Part shown: positions 54,279-62,083 of the stretch, in pieces
Layout: each line of letters begins with the position of its first letter
Position numbering within the stretch: the stretch's first letter is position 1
Assembly: GCA_020633435.1 (NCBI GenBank)
Contig: JACKDP010000004.1
Coordinates: 496,001 to 560,000, forward strand
Direction of reading: 5' to 3'
Source: Myxococcales bacterium
Lineage (GTDB): Bacteria > Myxococcota_A > Bradymonadia > UBA7976 > UBA1532
Length of the DNA: 64,000 nucleotides
Position numbers and translations under genes: made by a program
Notes under the pieces: generated by a model
The model's input: the letters and a program-made list of their open reading frames with translations, nothing else
Told to the model about the DNA's origin: nothing
Database searches by the model: none

Positions 54279-56282
54279 ATGACCACCCGCTTCCTGCTCC
54301 CCGCCGCCCTGCTCGCCAGCGTGGGCGCGGCCGTGGCCTACGCCCAGGCCACCGGCACCATCAACGGCGTCGCCCGCGACGCCGCCACCGGCAAGGGCAT
54401 CGACCGGGCCCGCTGCTCCGTGGATCGCACCATCGCCTCCACCAGCGCCGACGGCCGCTTCAGCATCAACGTCGCCCCCGGCCCCCACACCGTCGCCTGC
54501 GAGGCCAACGGCTACGCCCGCGCCACCCGCAAGGTCACCGTCATCGGCGGCGGCACCGTCAACGTCGAGCTGAAGCTCAAGGCCATCGCCGTCCCCGCCG
54601 CCGACGAGCCCGCGCCCGCCGAGGCCGAGGAGTCGCGCAAGGAGAGCAAGAAGGTCCGCACCCGCAAGGGCGACGCCATCGGCGCGGGCGCGGCCCCCCC
54701 GCCCGCGCCCCGCGCCGCGCGCCCCGTGATGACCAAGGCCAAGATCGCCATCGCCGCCGGCAACATCGCGGCCGCCCCCGCGACGGCCATGGCCAGGCCC
54801 GTCGACGCCGACGTCGCCACGGCCGCCGCCGACCGCGAGGCCTACGACAAGATCACCGACAACCCGTTCATGAGCGCCCTCAAGGACCCGCTCTCCACCT
54901 TCTCCATCGACGTCGACACCGCCGCCTTCGCCAACGTGCGCCGCTTCCTCAACAGCGGCTCCCTCCCGCCGAAGGACGCCGTGCGCATCGAGGAGCTGAT
55001 CAACTACTTCAGCTACGACTACCCCGACGCCAAGGGCGAGCACCCGTTCTCGGTCAGCACCGAGATCTCCACCGCCCCCTGGAACCCCGAGCACCGCCTC
55101 GTGCACATCGGCATCCAGGGCCGCAAGGTCGACATCAGCGCCCTGCCCCCGTCCAACCTCGTCTTCCTGCTGGACGTCTCGGGCAGCATGAACAGCCCCG
55201 ACAAGCTGCCCCTGCTCAAGCAGGCTTTCACCTTGCTGGTCAACAACTTGCGGGCCAATGACCGCGTCGCCATCGTGGTCTACGCCGGCGCCGCCGGCCT
55301 CGTCCTGCCCAGCACCGCCGGCAAGGATCGCGGCGCCATCCTCGGGGCCCTGGAGGGCCTGAGCGCGGGCGGCAGCACCGCCGGCGGCGCCGGCATCAAG
55401 CTGGCCTACCAGGTCGCCCGCGACAACTTCATCAAGGGCGGCAACAACCGCGTCATCCTCGCCACCGACGGCGACTTCAACGTCGGCGCCAGCAGCGACG
55501 GCGAGCTGGAGCGCATGATCGAGCAGGAGCGCAAGAGCGGCGTCTTCCTGACCATCCTCGGCTTCGGCCGCGGCAACTACCAGGACGCCAAGATGGAGAA
55601 GCTCTCCAACGTCGGCAACGGCAACGCCGCCTACATCGACAGCATCCTGGAGGCCCAGAAGGTCCTGGTGACCGAGATGGGGGGCACGCTCCTGACCATC
55701 GCCAAGGACGTGAAGATCCAGGTCGAGTTCAACCCCGCCAAGGTCAAGGGCTACCGCCTCATCGGCTACGAGAACCGCATGCTGGCCGCCCAGGACTTCA
55801 ACGACGACAAGAAGGACGCGGGCGAGCTGGGCGCCGGCCACTCCGTGACGGCCCTCTACGAGATCATCCCCGCCGGCTCCGCCGAGGCGCTGCCCGGCGT
55901 CGACGAGCTCAAGTACCAGAAGAACGAGATCAGCGACGCCGCCAAGGCCTCCCCCGAGCTGATGACCGTCAAGCTGCGCTACAAGCAGCCCGACGGCGAC
56001 GTCAGCACCCTGCTGGAGGCCCCCCTCGTCGACCAGGGCGTCGCCCTCGACAAGACCACCGACGACTTCCGCTTCTCCACGGCCGTCGCCGAGTTCGGCC
56101 TGCTGCTGCGCGACTCCCCCTACAAGGGCGGCGCCAGCTTCGACGGCCTCATCGCCCGCGCCAAGGCCGCCATGGGCGAGGACAAGCAGGGCTACCGCTT
56201 CGACTTCGTGGGCCTGGCCAAGAAGGCGCAGCTGCTGCACCAGGCCCAGAACCCCAAGCAGCCCCTCAAGATGGCGCAGTAG
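54279..56282 (+). CDS. YfbK-type von Willebrand factor A domain protein
   Basis: A 667-residue exported protein. After a signal peptide (FLLPAALLASVGAAVAYA) come a carboxypeptidase-regulatory-like beta domain (GTINGVARDAATGKGIDRA, ~25-95) and a charged Ala/Pro linker. The vWA-associated N-domain is recognised by DNPFMSALKDPLSTFSIDVD and RIEELINYFSYDYPDA. The VWA domain has an intact MIDAS (Asp299 in LDVSGSMNS, ATDGDFNVGA). A C-terminal DUF3520-type domain ends the protein, again as in E. coli YfbK. The role is unknown; envelope metal-dependent binding is likely. The ATG at 54279 has GGAGGAC, and TACCCT at 54263-54268 is a candidate -10 with a 10 bp gap. Confidence 0.88.
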   Translation: MTTRFLLPAALLASVGAAVAYAQATGTINGVARDAATGKGIDRARCSVDRTIASTSADGRFSINVAPGPHTVACEANGYARATRKVTVIGGGTVNVELKLKAIAVPAADEPAPAEAEESRKESKKVRTRKGDAIGAGAAPPPAPRAARPVMTKAKIAIAAGNIAAAPATAMARPVDADVATAAADREAYDKITDNPFMSALKDPLSTFSIDVDTAAFANVRRFLNSGSLPPKDAVRIEELINYFSYDYPDAKGEHPFSVSTEISTAPWNPEHRLVHIGIQGRKVDISALPPSNLVFLLDVSGSMNSPDKLPLLKQAFTLLVNNLRANDRVAIVVYAGAAGLVLPSTAGKDRGAILGALEGLSAGGSTAGGAGIKLAYQVARDNFIKGGNNRVILATDGDFNVGASSDGELERMIEQERKSGVFLTILGFGRGNYQDAKMEKLSNVGNGNAAYIDSILEAQKVLVTEMGGTLLTIAKDVKIQVEFNPAKVKGYRLIGYENRMLAAQDFNDDKKDAGELGAGHSVTALYEIIPAGSAEALPGVDELKYQKNEISDAAKASPELMTVKLRYKQPDGDVSTLLEAPLVDQGVALDKTTDDFRFSTAVAEFGLLLRDSPYKGGASFDGLIARAKAAMGEDKQGYRFDFVGLAKKAQLLHQAQNPKQPLKMAQ

Positions 56283-56327
56283 CGCGCCCCTGGATCGGCA
56301 AAACCCCTCGCCGTTCCAGCCCTTCGC

Positions 56328-57299
56328 CTACTTGAACAGGAAGTAGAGCACCGCCGCGAGCACGGCGAAGAAGCCGATGGCCACGGCCGGGTTGCCCTTC
56401 TTCGCCGGCGGGCCGGCCTCGGCCGCCGGCGCGTCGCCCTCCACGCTGGGATCGGTGGCGACCTTGAGCATCCAGGAGTGGTGCTCGCGGCCCGGGTGGG
56501 TGTCCGTCCGGTGGGTCGCGCCCGTCACCATGTCGATCTTGTTGCCATCGCCCTGGTCCATGCCGATGCCCAGCCAGTTGCCGGGGCCGATGCGCACGCC
56601 GGTGGCCTTGCGATCGATGTACTGGACGGTGGTCAGCGTATCCCGCGAGGGCAGCACCAGCACCAGCACGATGCGCTCGGCGATGAGCAGCGCCACGCGG
56701 TAGCCATCGGGCGAGCAGCTCAGCGAGGTGATGTCGCCGGGGCCGCTCGTCACCCGCGTCAGGCCATCGGCCTTGAAGCGGTAGAGCTCCTCCCCCGCCC
56801 CCACGAGCCAGAAGTCATGGGCGTTCCAGGTGATGGCGGTGGCGCCGCGGGGCAGCTCGGCCTCGTAGGCCGGCGCGTCGTCCTTGCCGAAGTGCAGCGC
56901 GCGGCCGCCCCCGGTGCCCACGCCCAGGCCCCCGCCCTCGCCCCAGGCCAGCACCGTCGCGTCCTCGACGGCCAGCCGCCGCTCGATGGCCTGGCCGCTC
57001 ACGATGACGACGGCGTCGGGCAGCGCGATGGCCGCCCGCCCCTGCTCGTCCACCGCCAGGGCCCGCGCCCCCGCGCCCACCTGCAACTCGCCCTTCAGCG
57101 ACCCGGTCACGGCGTCGCGCCACGCCAGGCGGCCGGCGGTGTCCAGGCTCAGGATGCTGTTCTGGGCGATGGCGACGCCGACGATGGGGGTCGCCTCCTG
57201 GGTGCGCCACAGGGGCCCCTCGCTGGGGCCGTCCTGGACGAGCAGCTCGTCCCCGTCGGCCATCGCGATGTAGCGGCCCTGGCGGTCATAGTCGAACAT
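56328..57299 (-). CDS. Propeller-like protein with C-terminal tail anchor
   Basis: A 323-residue protein with repeated short beta motifs of the WD40/PQQ-propeller kind (RYIAMADGDELLVQDGP, SILSLDTAGRLAWRDAVTG, ITSLSCSPDGYRVALLIAERIVLVL), although no canonical WD repeats are seen. There is no signal peptide. A Pro/Ala linker leads to a C-terminal hydrophobic helix (AVAIGFFAVLAAVLYFLFK) typical of a tail anchor, so the propeller faces the cytoplasm. The start ATG (57297-57299) lies just after AGGAGCTCC; a longer frame to 57449 is rejected. Family not recognised. Convergent with the VWA gene, 45 bp apart. Confidence 0.72.
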   Translation of the reverse strand: MFDYDRQGRYIAMADGDELLVQDGPSEGPLWRTQEATPIVGVAIAQNSILSLDTAGRLAWRDAVTGSLKGELQVGAGARALAVDEQGRAAIALPDAVVIVSGQAIERRLAVEDATVLAWGEGGGLGVGTGGGRALHFGKDDAPAYEAELPRGATAITWNAHDFWLVGAGEELYRFKADGLTRVTSGPGDITSLSCSPDGYRVALLIAERIVLVLVLPSRDTLTTVQYIDRKATGVRIGPGNWLGIGMDQGDGNKIDMVTGATHRTDTHPGREHHSWMLKVATDPSVEGDAPAAEAGPPAKKGNPAVAIGFFAVLAAVLYFLFK

Positions 57300-57631
57300 G
57301 AGGAGCTCCTGGCAGGTGGATGGGTGAGGGGTGGCAGTATGGCGGCGTGGCCGGTCGCCCGAAACCCCGACTTTCCTGGGGGGTGGGCGTTTTCTGGGGC
57401 GCGACGCGCCACGCCCGGGTTCCCGGTGGCGCGTGCGGCCACTCGCCAACCCCGCAGAACCGCTCGCGTTTCAGGCGGGCGCTACGCCCGCTGGCACCTG
57501 GCTGTTGCGGCATCAGGGAGCCTGGTCGCCGACGCGAAGGCGCCCCGTCGACTGGCGGCGGAGGCGGTGAAAGCGGAGATGACGTGGTGAACCTCGTACA
57601 CCACTTGCGTGGACCCGACCTTGGGTTGCTG
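57300..57631 (+). other. Intergenic region before the IS pair
   Basis: No convincing gene. It should contain the promoter of the propeller-like gene on the minus strand near its left edge. A palindrome (GGGCGCTACGCCC-type, ~57478-57492) and a stretch with coding-like third positions on the plus strand (57530-57590, ending TGA) could be a relic, but nothing recognisable is encoded. Confidence 0.4.
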
Positions 57632-57635
57632 CTAG
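57632..57635. other. CTAG target-site copy at the left edge of IS copy 1
   Basis: CTAG directly precedes the left end of the element. The same four bases occur at 58857-58860 between the two copies and at 60082-60085 after copy 2, as expected of a 4-bp target duplication for this IS5-family group. Confidence 0.75.
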
Positions 57636-58856
57636 CAGGCTGTTGAAGTAGAGGTCAGCGGGCTTGTGGCGCTCATGCCTCCGGCCAGCAATCATGTCGC
57701 ACCTGCCCCTACCCCAGACTCATGCTGGGCTGAGACGGGAGATGCGAAGCAGATTGTAGGCAGCCACGATGAGGGTCCCGGCGAACGCCGTTTTTCGGCG
57801 GCCCTTGAACCGGGTCCTGCTGAAGCCCGCGGTCGTCTTCATCCACCCAAAGACCTCTTCGATTCGTCGCCTGATCCGCTGGCTGACCGCGTAGCCCGGG
57901 TGCCGAGTTGTCCGTCCATCGATGGCCGACCGGCGGCCTGAGGTGTTCTGCGCCACATGGGGCGTCACCCGCCGCTCCCGGCACTGCGCGATGAAGGCCT
58001 TCGTGTCGTAGCCGCGGTCAGCTCCCAGGGTCAGGCGACGGCTCTTGGGGCGTTCGACCTGGTCGAGCAACTCGATACCCGCCTCGCGCTCGCATCGGCC
58101 GTTGGCCTCGGTGACCGCGAAGGCCACCACCAGCCCGTTCGCGTTCTCCATCAGGGCGTGCGCCGCATATCGTAGCTTCGCTTCGTGCCCGTTGCCCTTC
58201 CGCATCAGCTTCGCTTCGGGATCGGTCTTCGACTCGTGCGTCTCGTTGCTGCGCTTCTCCCCGCGGAAGTCGCCCCAGCCGTTCGAGTCGCCATCGCTGT
58301 CGTCGTCCTTGCGCCGGAAGGACTTCATCGACGCCCAGGCCTGGATGAGCGTGCCGTCGACCGAGAAGTGCTCCCCGCTCAACAGGCCTCGCTGCCTCGC
58401 CTGGTTCACGACCTCGACCAGAAAGCGAGTCGCCGCCTCGTGCTCAAGCAACCTCTCGCGGTTCTTCGAGAAGGTGCTGTGATCGAAGGTCGGCTCCATC
58501 AGGTCGAGGTCGAGGAACCACCGGAACAGGAGGTTGTACTGAAGCTGCTCGCAGAACTGCCGCTCACTGCGGACGCTGAACAGCGCCATGAGGAGCTGGC
58601 TGAGGAGCAGCCGCTCCGGCGGGACCGACACCCGGCCATTCTCCGCGTACATGACGTCAAACGCGTCCGTCATGGCGGCAAGCGCCTGGTCGGCCAGCGC
58701 CTTGATCGGGCGCAACGGATGGTCGGGCGGGATCCGGTCGGCGACCGAGATCAAGGCCAACATCGATGGCTGCTTCTTGGCTCGTCCTCGCATGCATCCG
58801 TTAGATCATGCGGAGGCCACGATGTCGATCCCCGTCGTGCTCATTTCAACAGCCTG
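57636..58856 (-). mobile_element. IS5-family insertion sequence, copy 1 (1221 bp)
   Basis: Element bounded by inverted ends CAGGCTGTTGAA (perfect 12 bp, then imperfect) and flanked by CTAG on both sides. It carries one transposase gene. It recurs with a period of exactly 1225 bp as copy 2, and again at 63768. As far as read, the copies are identical in sequence, so the transposition is recent. Confidence 0.92.
57720..58793 (-). CDS. IS5-family transposase (copy 1)
   Basis: A 357-residue DDE transposase. The N-terminal DUF772-like part (PDHPLRPIKALADQAL, RFFLDLDLMEPTFDHSTFSK-like block) is followed by the catalytic domain: first Asp in FSVDGTLIQAWASMKSF, second in LGADRGYDTKAF, and Glu in the signature Y-x-R-x3-E region (VSQRIRRRIEEVFGWMKT). 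EKRSNETHESKTDPEAKL and HALMENANGLVVA are hallmarks of the IS5 group. It is full length and without interruptions, so probably active. The start ATG is 58791-58793. Confidence 0.93.
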   Translation of the reverse strand: MRGRAKKQPSMLALISVADRIPPDHPLRPIKALADQALAAMTDAFDVMYAENGRVSVPPERLLLSQLLMALFSVRSERQFCEQLQYNLLFRWFLDLDLMEPTFDHSTFSKNRERLLEHEAATRFLVEVVNQARQRGLLSGEHFSVDGTLIQAWASMKSFRRKDDDSDGDSNGWGDFRGEKRSNETHESKTDPEAKLMRKGNGHEAKLRYAAHALMENANGLVVAFAVTEANGRCEREAGIELLDQVERPKSRRLTLGADRGYDTKAFIAQCRERRVTPHVAQNTSGRRSAIDGRTTRHPGYAVSQRIRRRIEEVFGWMKTTAGFSRTRFKGRRKTAFAGTLIVAAYNLLRISRLSPA

Positions 58857-58860
58857 CTAG

Positions 58861-60081
58861 CAGGCTGTTGAAGTAGAGGTCAGCGGGCTTGTGGCGCTCA
58901 TGCCTCCGGCCAGCAATCATGTCGCACCTGCCCCTACCCCAGACTCATGCTGGGCTGAGACGGGAGATGCGAAGCAGATTGTAGGCAGCCACGATGAGGG
59001 TCCCGGCGAACGCCGTTTTTCGGCGGCCCTTGAACCGGGTCCTGCTGAAGCCCGCGGTCGTCTTCATCCACCCAAAGACCTCTTCGATTCGTCGCCTGAT
59101 CCGCTGGCTGACCGCGTAGCCCGGGTGCCGAGTTGTCCGTCCATCGATGGCCGACCGGCGGCCTGAGGTGTTCTGCGCCACATGGGGCGTCACCCGCCGC
59201 TCCCGGCACTGCGCGATGAAGGCCTTCGTGTCGTAGCCGCGGTCAGCTCCCAGGGTCAGGCGACGGCTCTTGGGGCGTTCGACCTGGTCGAGCAACTCGA
59301 TACCCGCCTCGCGCTCGCATCGGCCGTTGGCCTCGGTGACCGCGAAGGCCACCACCAGCCCGTTCGCGTTCTCCATCAGGGCGTGCGCCGCATATCGTAG
59401 CTTCGCTTCGTGCCCGTTGCCCTTCCGCATCAGCTTCGCTTCGGGATCGGTCTTCGACTCGTGCGTCTCGTTGCTGCGCTTCTCCCCGCGGAAGTCGCCC
59501 CAGCCGTTCGAGTCGCCATCGCTGTCGTCGTCCTTGCGCCGGAAGGACTTCATCGACGCCCAGGCCTGGATGAGCGTGCCGTCGACCGAGAAGTGCTCCC
59601 CGCTCAACAGGCCTCGCTGCCTCGCCTGGTTCACGACCTCGACCAGAAAGCGAGTCGCCGCCTCGTGCTCAAGCAACCTCTCGCGGTTCTTCGAGAAGGT
59701 GCTGTGATCGAAGGTCGGCTCCATCAGGTCGAGGTCGAGGAACCACCGGAACAGGAGGTTGTACTGAAGCTGCTCGCAGAACTGCCGCTCACTGCGGACG
59801 CTGAACAGCGCCATGAGGAGCTGGCTGAGGAGCAGCCGCTCCGGCGGGACCGACACCCGGCCATTCTCCGCGTACATGACGTCAAACGCGTCCGTCATGG
59901 CGGCAAGCGCCTGGTCGGCCAGCGCCTTGATCGGGCGCAACGGATGGTCGGGCGGGATCCGGTCGGCGACCGAGATCAAGGCCAACATCGATGGCTGCTT
60001 CTTGGCTCGTCCTCGCATGCATCCGTTAGATCATGCGGAGGCCACGATGTCGATCCCCGTCGTGCTCATTTCAACAGCCTG
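58861..60081 (-). mobile_element. IS5-family insertion sequence, copy 2 (1221 bp), tandem to copy 1
   Basis: Same element and same orientation as copy 1, separated from it only by one CTAG (58857-58860). Its right end is followed by CTAG at 60082-60085, which contains the stop codon of the KAP NTPase gene. Confidence 0.92.
58945..60018 (-). CDS. IS5-family transposase (copy 2)
   Basis: Identical in its 357 residues to the transposase of copy 1, with the DDE residues intact and no frameshift. Two intact, tandem transposase genes can raise the rate of mobilisation, since abutting inverted ends act as an efficient junction. Confidence 0.93.
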   Translation of the reverse strand: MRGRAKKQPSMLALISVADRIPPDHPLRPIKALADQALAAMTDAFDVMYAENGRVSVPPERLLLSQLLMALFSVRSERQFCEQLQYNLLFRWFLDLDLMEPTFDHSTFSKNRERLLEHEAATRFLVEVVNQARQRGLLSGEHFSVDGTLIQAWASMKSFRRKDDDSDGDSNGWGDFRGEKRSNETHESKTDPEAKLMRKGNGHEAKLRYAAHALMENANGLVVAFAVTEANGRCEREAGIELLDQVERPKSRRLTLGADRGYDTKAFIAQCRERRVTPHVAQNTSGRRSAIDGRTTRHPGYAVSQRIRRRIEEVFGWMKTTAGFSRTRFKGRRKTAFAGTLIVAAYNLLRISRLSPA

Positions 60082-61527
60082 CTAGAGCCCCGCGGCGCGC
60101 ATCAGGGCGTCGAAGCTGCCGACGGTCATGATTTGCCCAGCCTGGGTCACCTTGCTCAGTTCCGTCCAGTTGACGGCGCGCTCCGCGACGATGCCAAGTG
60201 GTTGAAAGACCAGGTTGTAGAGCTCGACGAAGCCCGGCGTGTCCAGGAATCCGGTCATCTCTCCGGTCAGGGGTGGAGCTCCACTTCGATCGGGATTCCG
60301 AAGGCGCACCACGCCGTGATCGAGCGTCTTGATCTCATCTTCGGTCGCCCGCCGAAGGAAGTGCCGGAAGTCTCGGAAACGCTCCGTCGCGGCGAGCCAG
60401 GCCAGCAACCGGACGCGGACTTCGGCGTCTACGTCGGCCAGCAGCATAAGCCTCTTGTGGACCGCGGGGTTCGCCTGCAGCAGCACCAACCGGTTCAGGG
60501 CCCGCTTGAGCACCCGCGGGTTGCCCAGTGCGGGTGACGCCAGGGCCCGGCTCAACTCCGTCGGGTCACCGAACACCAACGGCACTGGGTTGCCCTCGGC
60601 GTCCATCTGGTTGAGCAACGGCACGCGCGCGACGGCCGCGCTCAGGTGCTCGGTGAGGGCCTCACTGCCGCGCACGGGCGGCACCTCCAGTGACAGGTCG
60701 AACACCTTTTCCAGGTAGTTCTCGCCTGTATAGCGCGACGCCCCGGGGTACTGCTGCCGGATGGCTTCGCCGACGATCTGGCGGTCCAGCGCGAAGGCGA
60801 ACACCGCCCGGCACCCCTCGTCGCCCACCAGCAACAGCTTCACCGCCTCAATGAGCGCCACCACGTCGGCGGGCAGGCAGCGGTCCAGATCGTCGAGGCA
60901 GATGAGCACCCGCGGCGTCGGCCCCTTCTCTTCCACCACGGTGGGCCCCTTGCCCTCCAGCGCCGCGTCCTCCAGCGCCTCGTCCACCAGCGCCTTGAAC
61001 CCGGTCTTCACGGCCTGGACGGCGTCCACCACGGCCTTGCCCGGGAAGTACGCCGCGGCGTCCTCGACCTTGAAGCCCGCCGCCCCGGCGTTCTCCAGCT
61101 CGGGCAAGAGCTGCCGCCCGAAGACAGCCCCGAGTCCCGCCCGAAAGGCGAATGATCCCAAGGCCTTGCCGATCGACTTCACGGCCTCCCAGCCCTTCGA
61201 GTCCTTCTTGAGGCCCAGGCCCTGGGCGATGGCCCCGAGCAGCGCCACCCGCACATCCCCCGTCTGGGCGTACTGCCACGGATCGAACCAGACCTTCGGC
61301 CCCTCGAACGCCTCGAACGCCGAGCGCAGCAGCGTGGTCTTCCCGCTGCCCCACGGCCCGTACAGCGCCACGCACGCCGGCGGCTCGTACCCCGCCAGCG
61401 CCGCCTTCAGCGTCCGCCACGCCAGCCGCTGCCCCAGCGGATCCGGCCCGTCCTCGGCCACCCGCGCGGGCGCGTCGCGCTCGAACCACAAGAGATCACG
61501 GTCTTCCCTGCCCTGCTCGTCCGCCAT
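60082..61527 (-). CDS. KAP-family P-loop NTPase
   Basis: A 481-residue NTPase of the KAP family (PF07693). Walker A is LYGPWGSGKTTLL (residues 57-64), then the family block KVWFDPWQYA; Walker B is VLICLDDLDRC (Asp212-Asp215), followed by EAVKLLL and FAFALDRQIVGEAI and later TELSRALASP and NPRVLKRALNRL. No clear membrane insert interrupts the core. Members include the F-plasmid PifA, which excludes phage, and many others of unknown role, so defence is possible but unproven. The ATG (61525-61527) has GAGGTG at good spacing. The stop TAG coincides with the CTAG target of IS copy 2, leaving the gene intact. Its GC content is as high as the chromosome. Confidence 0.88.
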   Translation of the reverse strand: MADEQGREDRDLLWFERDAPARVAEDGPDPLGQRLAWRTLKAALAGYEPPACVALYGPWGSGKTTLLRSAFEAFEGPKVWFDPWQYAQTGDVRVALLGAIAQGLGLKKDSKGWEAVKSIGKALGSFAFRAGLGAVFGRQLLPELENAGAAGFKVEDAAAYFPGKAVVDAVQAVKTGFKALVDEALEDAALEGKGPTVVEEKGPTPRVLICLDDLDRCLPADVVALIEAVKLLLVGDEGCRAVFAFALDRQIVGEAIRQQYPGASRYTGENYLEKVFDLSLEVPPVRGSEALTEHLSAAVARVPLLNQMDAEGNPVPLVFGDPTELSRALASPALGNPRVLKRALNRLVLLQANPAVHKRLMLLADVDAEVRVRLLAWLAATERFRDFRHFLRRATEDEIKTLDHGVVRLRNPDRSGAPPLTGEMTGFLDTPGFVELYNLVFQPLGIVAERAVNWTELSKVTQAGQIMTVGSFDALMRAAGL

Positions 61528-61561
61528 GACATCACCTCAAGACATCCTGCCTGCCGCCGAC

Positions 61562-61567
61562 TATGCT
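61562..61567 (+). promoter_or_regulatory. Orphan TANNNT box six bases before an ATG
   Basis: TATGCT is followed by six bases and ATG at 61574-61576, the same geometry as the leaderless starts elsewhere, but the gene it would serve is cut off after about 12 codons by the lower-GC HipA-like module. It lies in the KAP/HipS intergenic region on the opposite strand. Confidence 0.35.
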
Positions 61568-61573
61568 GGCGCC

Positions 61574-61611
61574 ATGAGCGACGCACAACCCTGCGCGAAC
61601 TCCTGCTTTCG
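61574..61611 (+). pseudogene. Possible decapitated gene start
   Basis: An ATG at 61574 reads MSDAQPCANSCFRQ on the plus strand before passing into the end of the HipS-like gene on the other strand, where coding character is lost. Together with the TATGCT box it looks like the promoter and first codons of a chromosomal gene whose remainder was replaced by the acquired module. Alternatively it is chance. Confidence 0.3.
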
Positions 61612-62082
61612 TCAGGACTCTTCGGCGAGTGCGAGCGCAGACGCCCTCTGCCGTTTCGACATGGGGTGCAATTCGAAGGGGTTACTCGCTGTACGCTTTC
61701 CCAGTCTGCAGAGCAACGTGATCACATCGTCGGGATCAATGCCTTCGCGCTCGATGATCTCACGAATTTCCGGTCTCTTTAGAGATGGCAACCGGACTGC
61801 AAAGAACGGCCAGAGCACGTCCGAACGGTATTCGGCATTGAACGAAGGGAAGGTTCGAATCGGTCGGGCCCCGGACGCCACAAAGGATGGCACGTATCGG
61901 AACAGGAAGTCCGTCCCCTCTTGGGTGAGTTCGCCGACTTCAAGGATTGAGCCGTCGGGTTGCCTGATCGAGAGCGTCAGTCCAGGCTTGGGGCGATCCC
62001 CGGCGGAAGCGCCCTTCGCGCGCACCGCTACAAGGCCCCATGATTCCAGAACTGACCGCAGAGACTCTTTCACGCCACGCAT
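61612..62082 (-). CDS. HipA N-terminal-domain-like protein (HipS-like)
   Basis: A 156-residue protein matching the HipA N-terminal subdomain pattern: a leading strand set (LTLSIRQPDGSILEVGELT), then DFLFRYVPSFVASGARPI, FPSFNAEYRSDVLWPFF and LPSLKRPEIREIIEREG, followed by DPDDVITLLCRLGKRTASNPFEL, which resembles the stretch that leads into the kinase part in full HipA. No kinase core is present. In HipBST systems this subdomain is a separate protein, HipS, that neutralises the kinase HipT; here it follows the kinase gene after 1 bp. Its GC content is well below its surroundings, indicating transfer. The start ATG is 62080-62082. Confidence 0.7.
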   Translation of the reverse strand: MRGVKESLRSVLESWGLVAVRAKGASAGDRPKPGLTLSIRQPDGSILEVGELTQEGTDFLFRYVPSFVASGARPIRTFPSFNAEYRSDVLWPFFAVRLPSLKRPEIREIIEREGIDPDDVITLLCRLGKRTASNPFELHPMSKRQRASALALAEES

Positions 62083-62083
62083 C

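Noticed and set aside
51188..55261. A 1357-codon open frame on the plus strand
   Set aside because: Antisense of the ceramidase gene, running out of frame into the VWA gene; no family motifs.
61845..61865. GGTTCGAATC, resembling a tRNA T-loop
   Set aside because: The bases on either side cannot form a T stem, no acceptor or anticodon arms are nearby, and it lies inside the HipS-like coding sequence.
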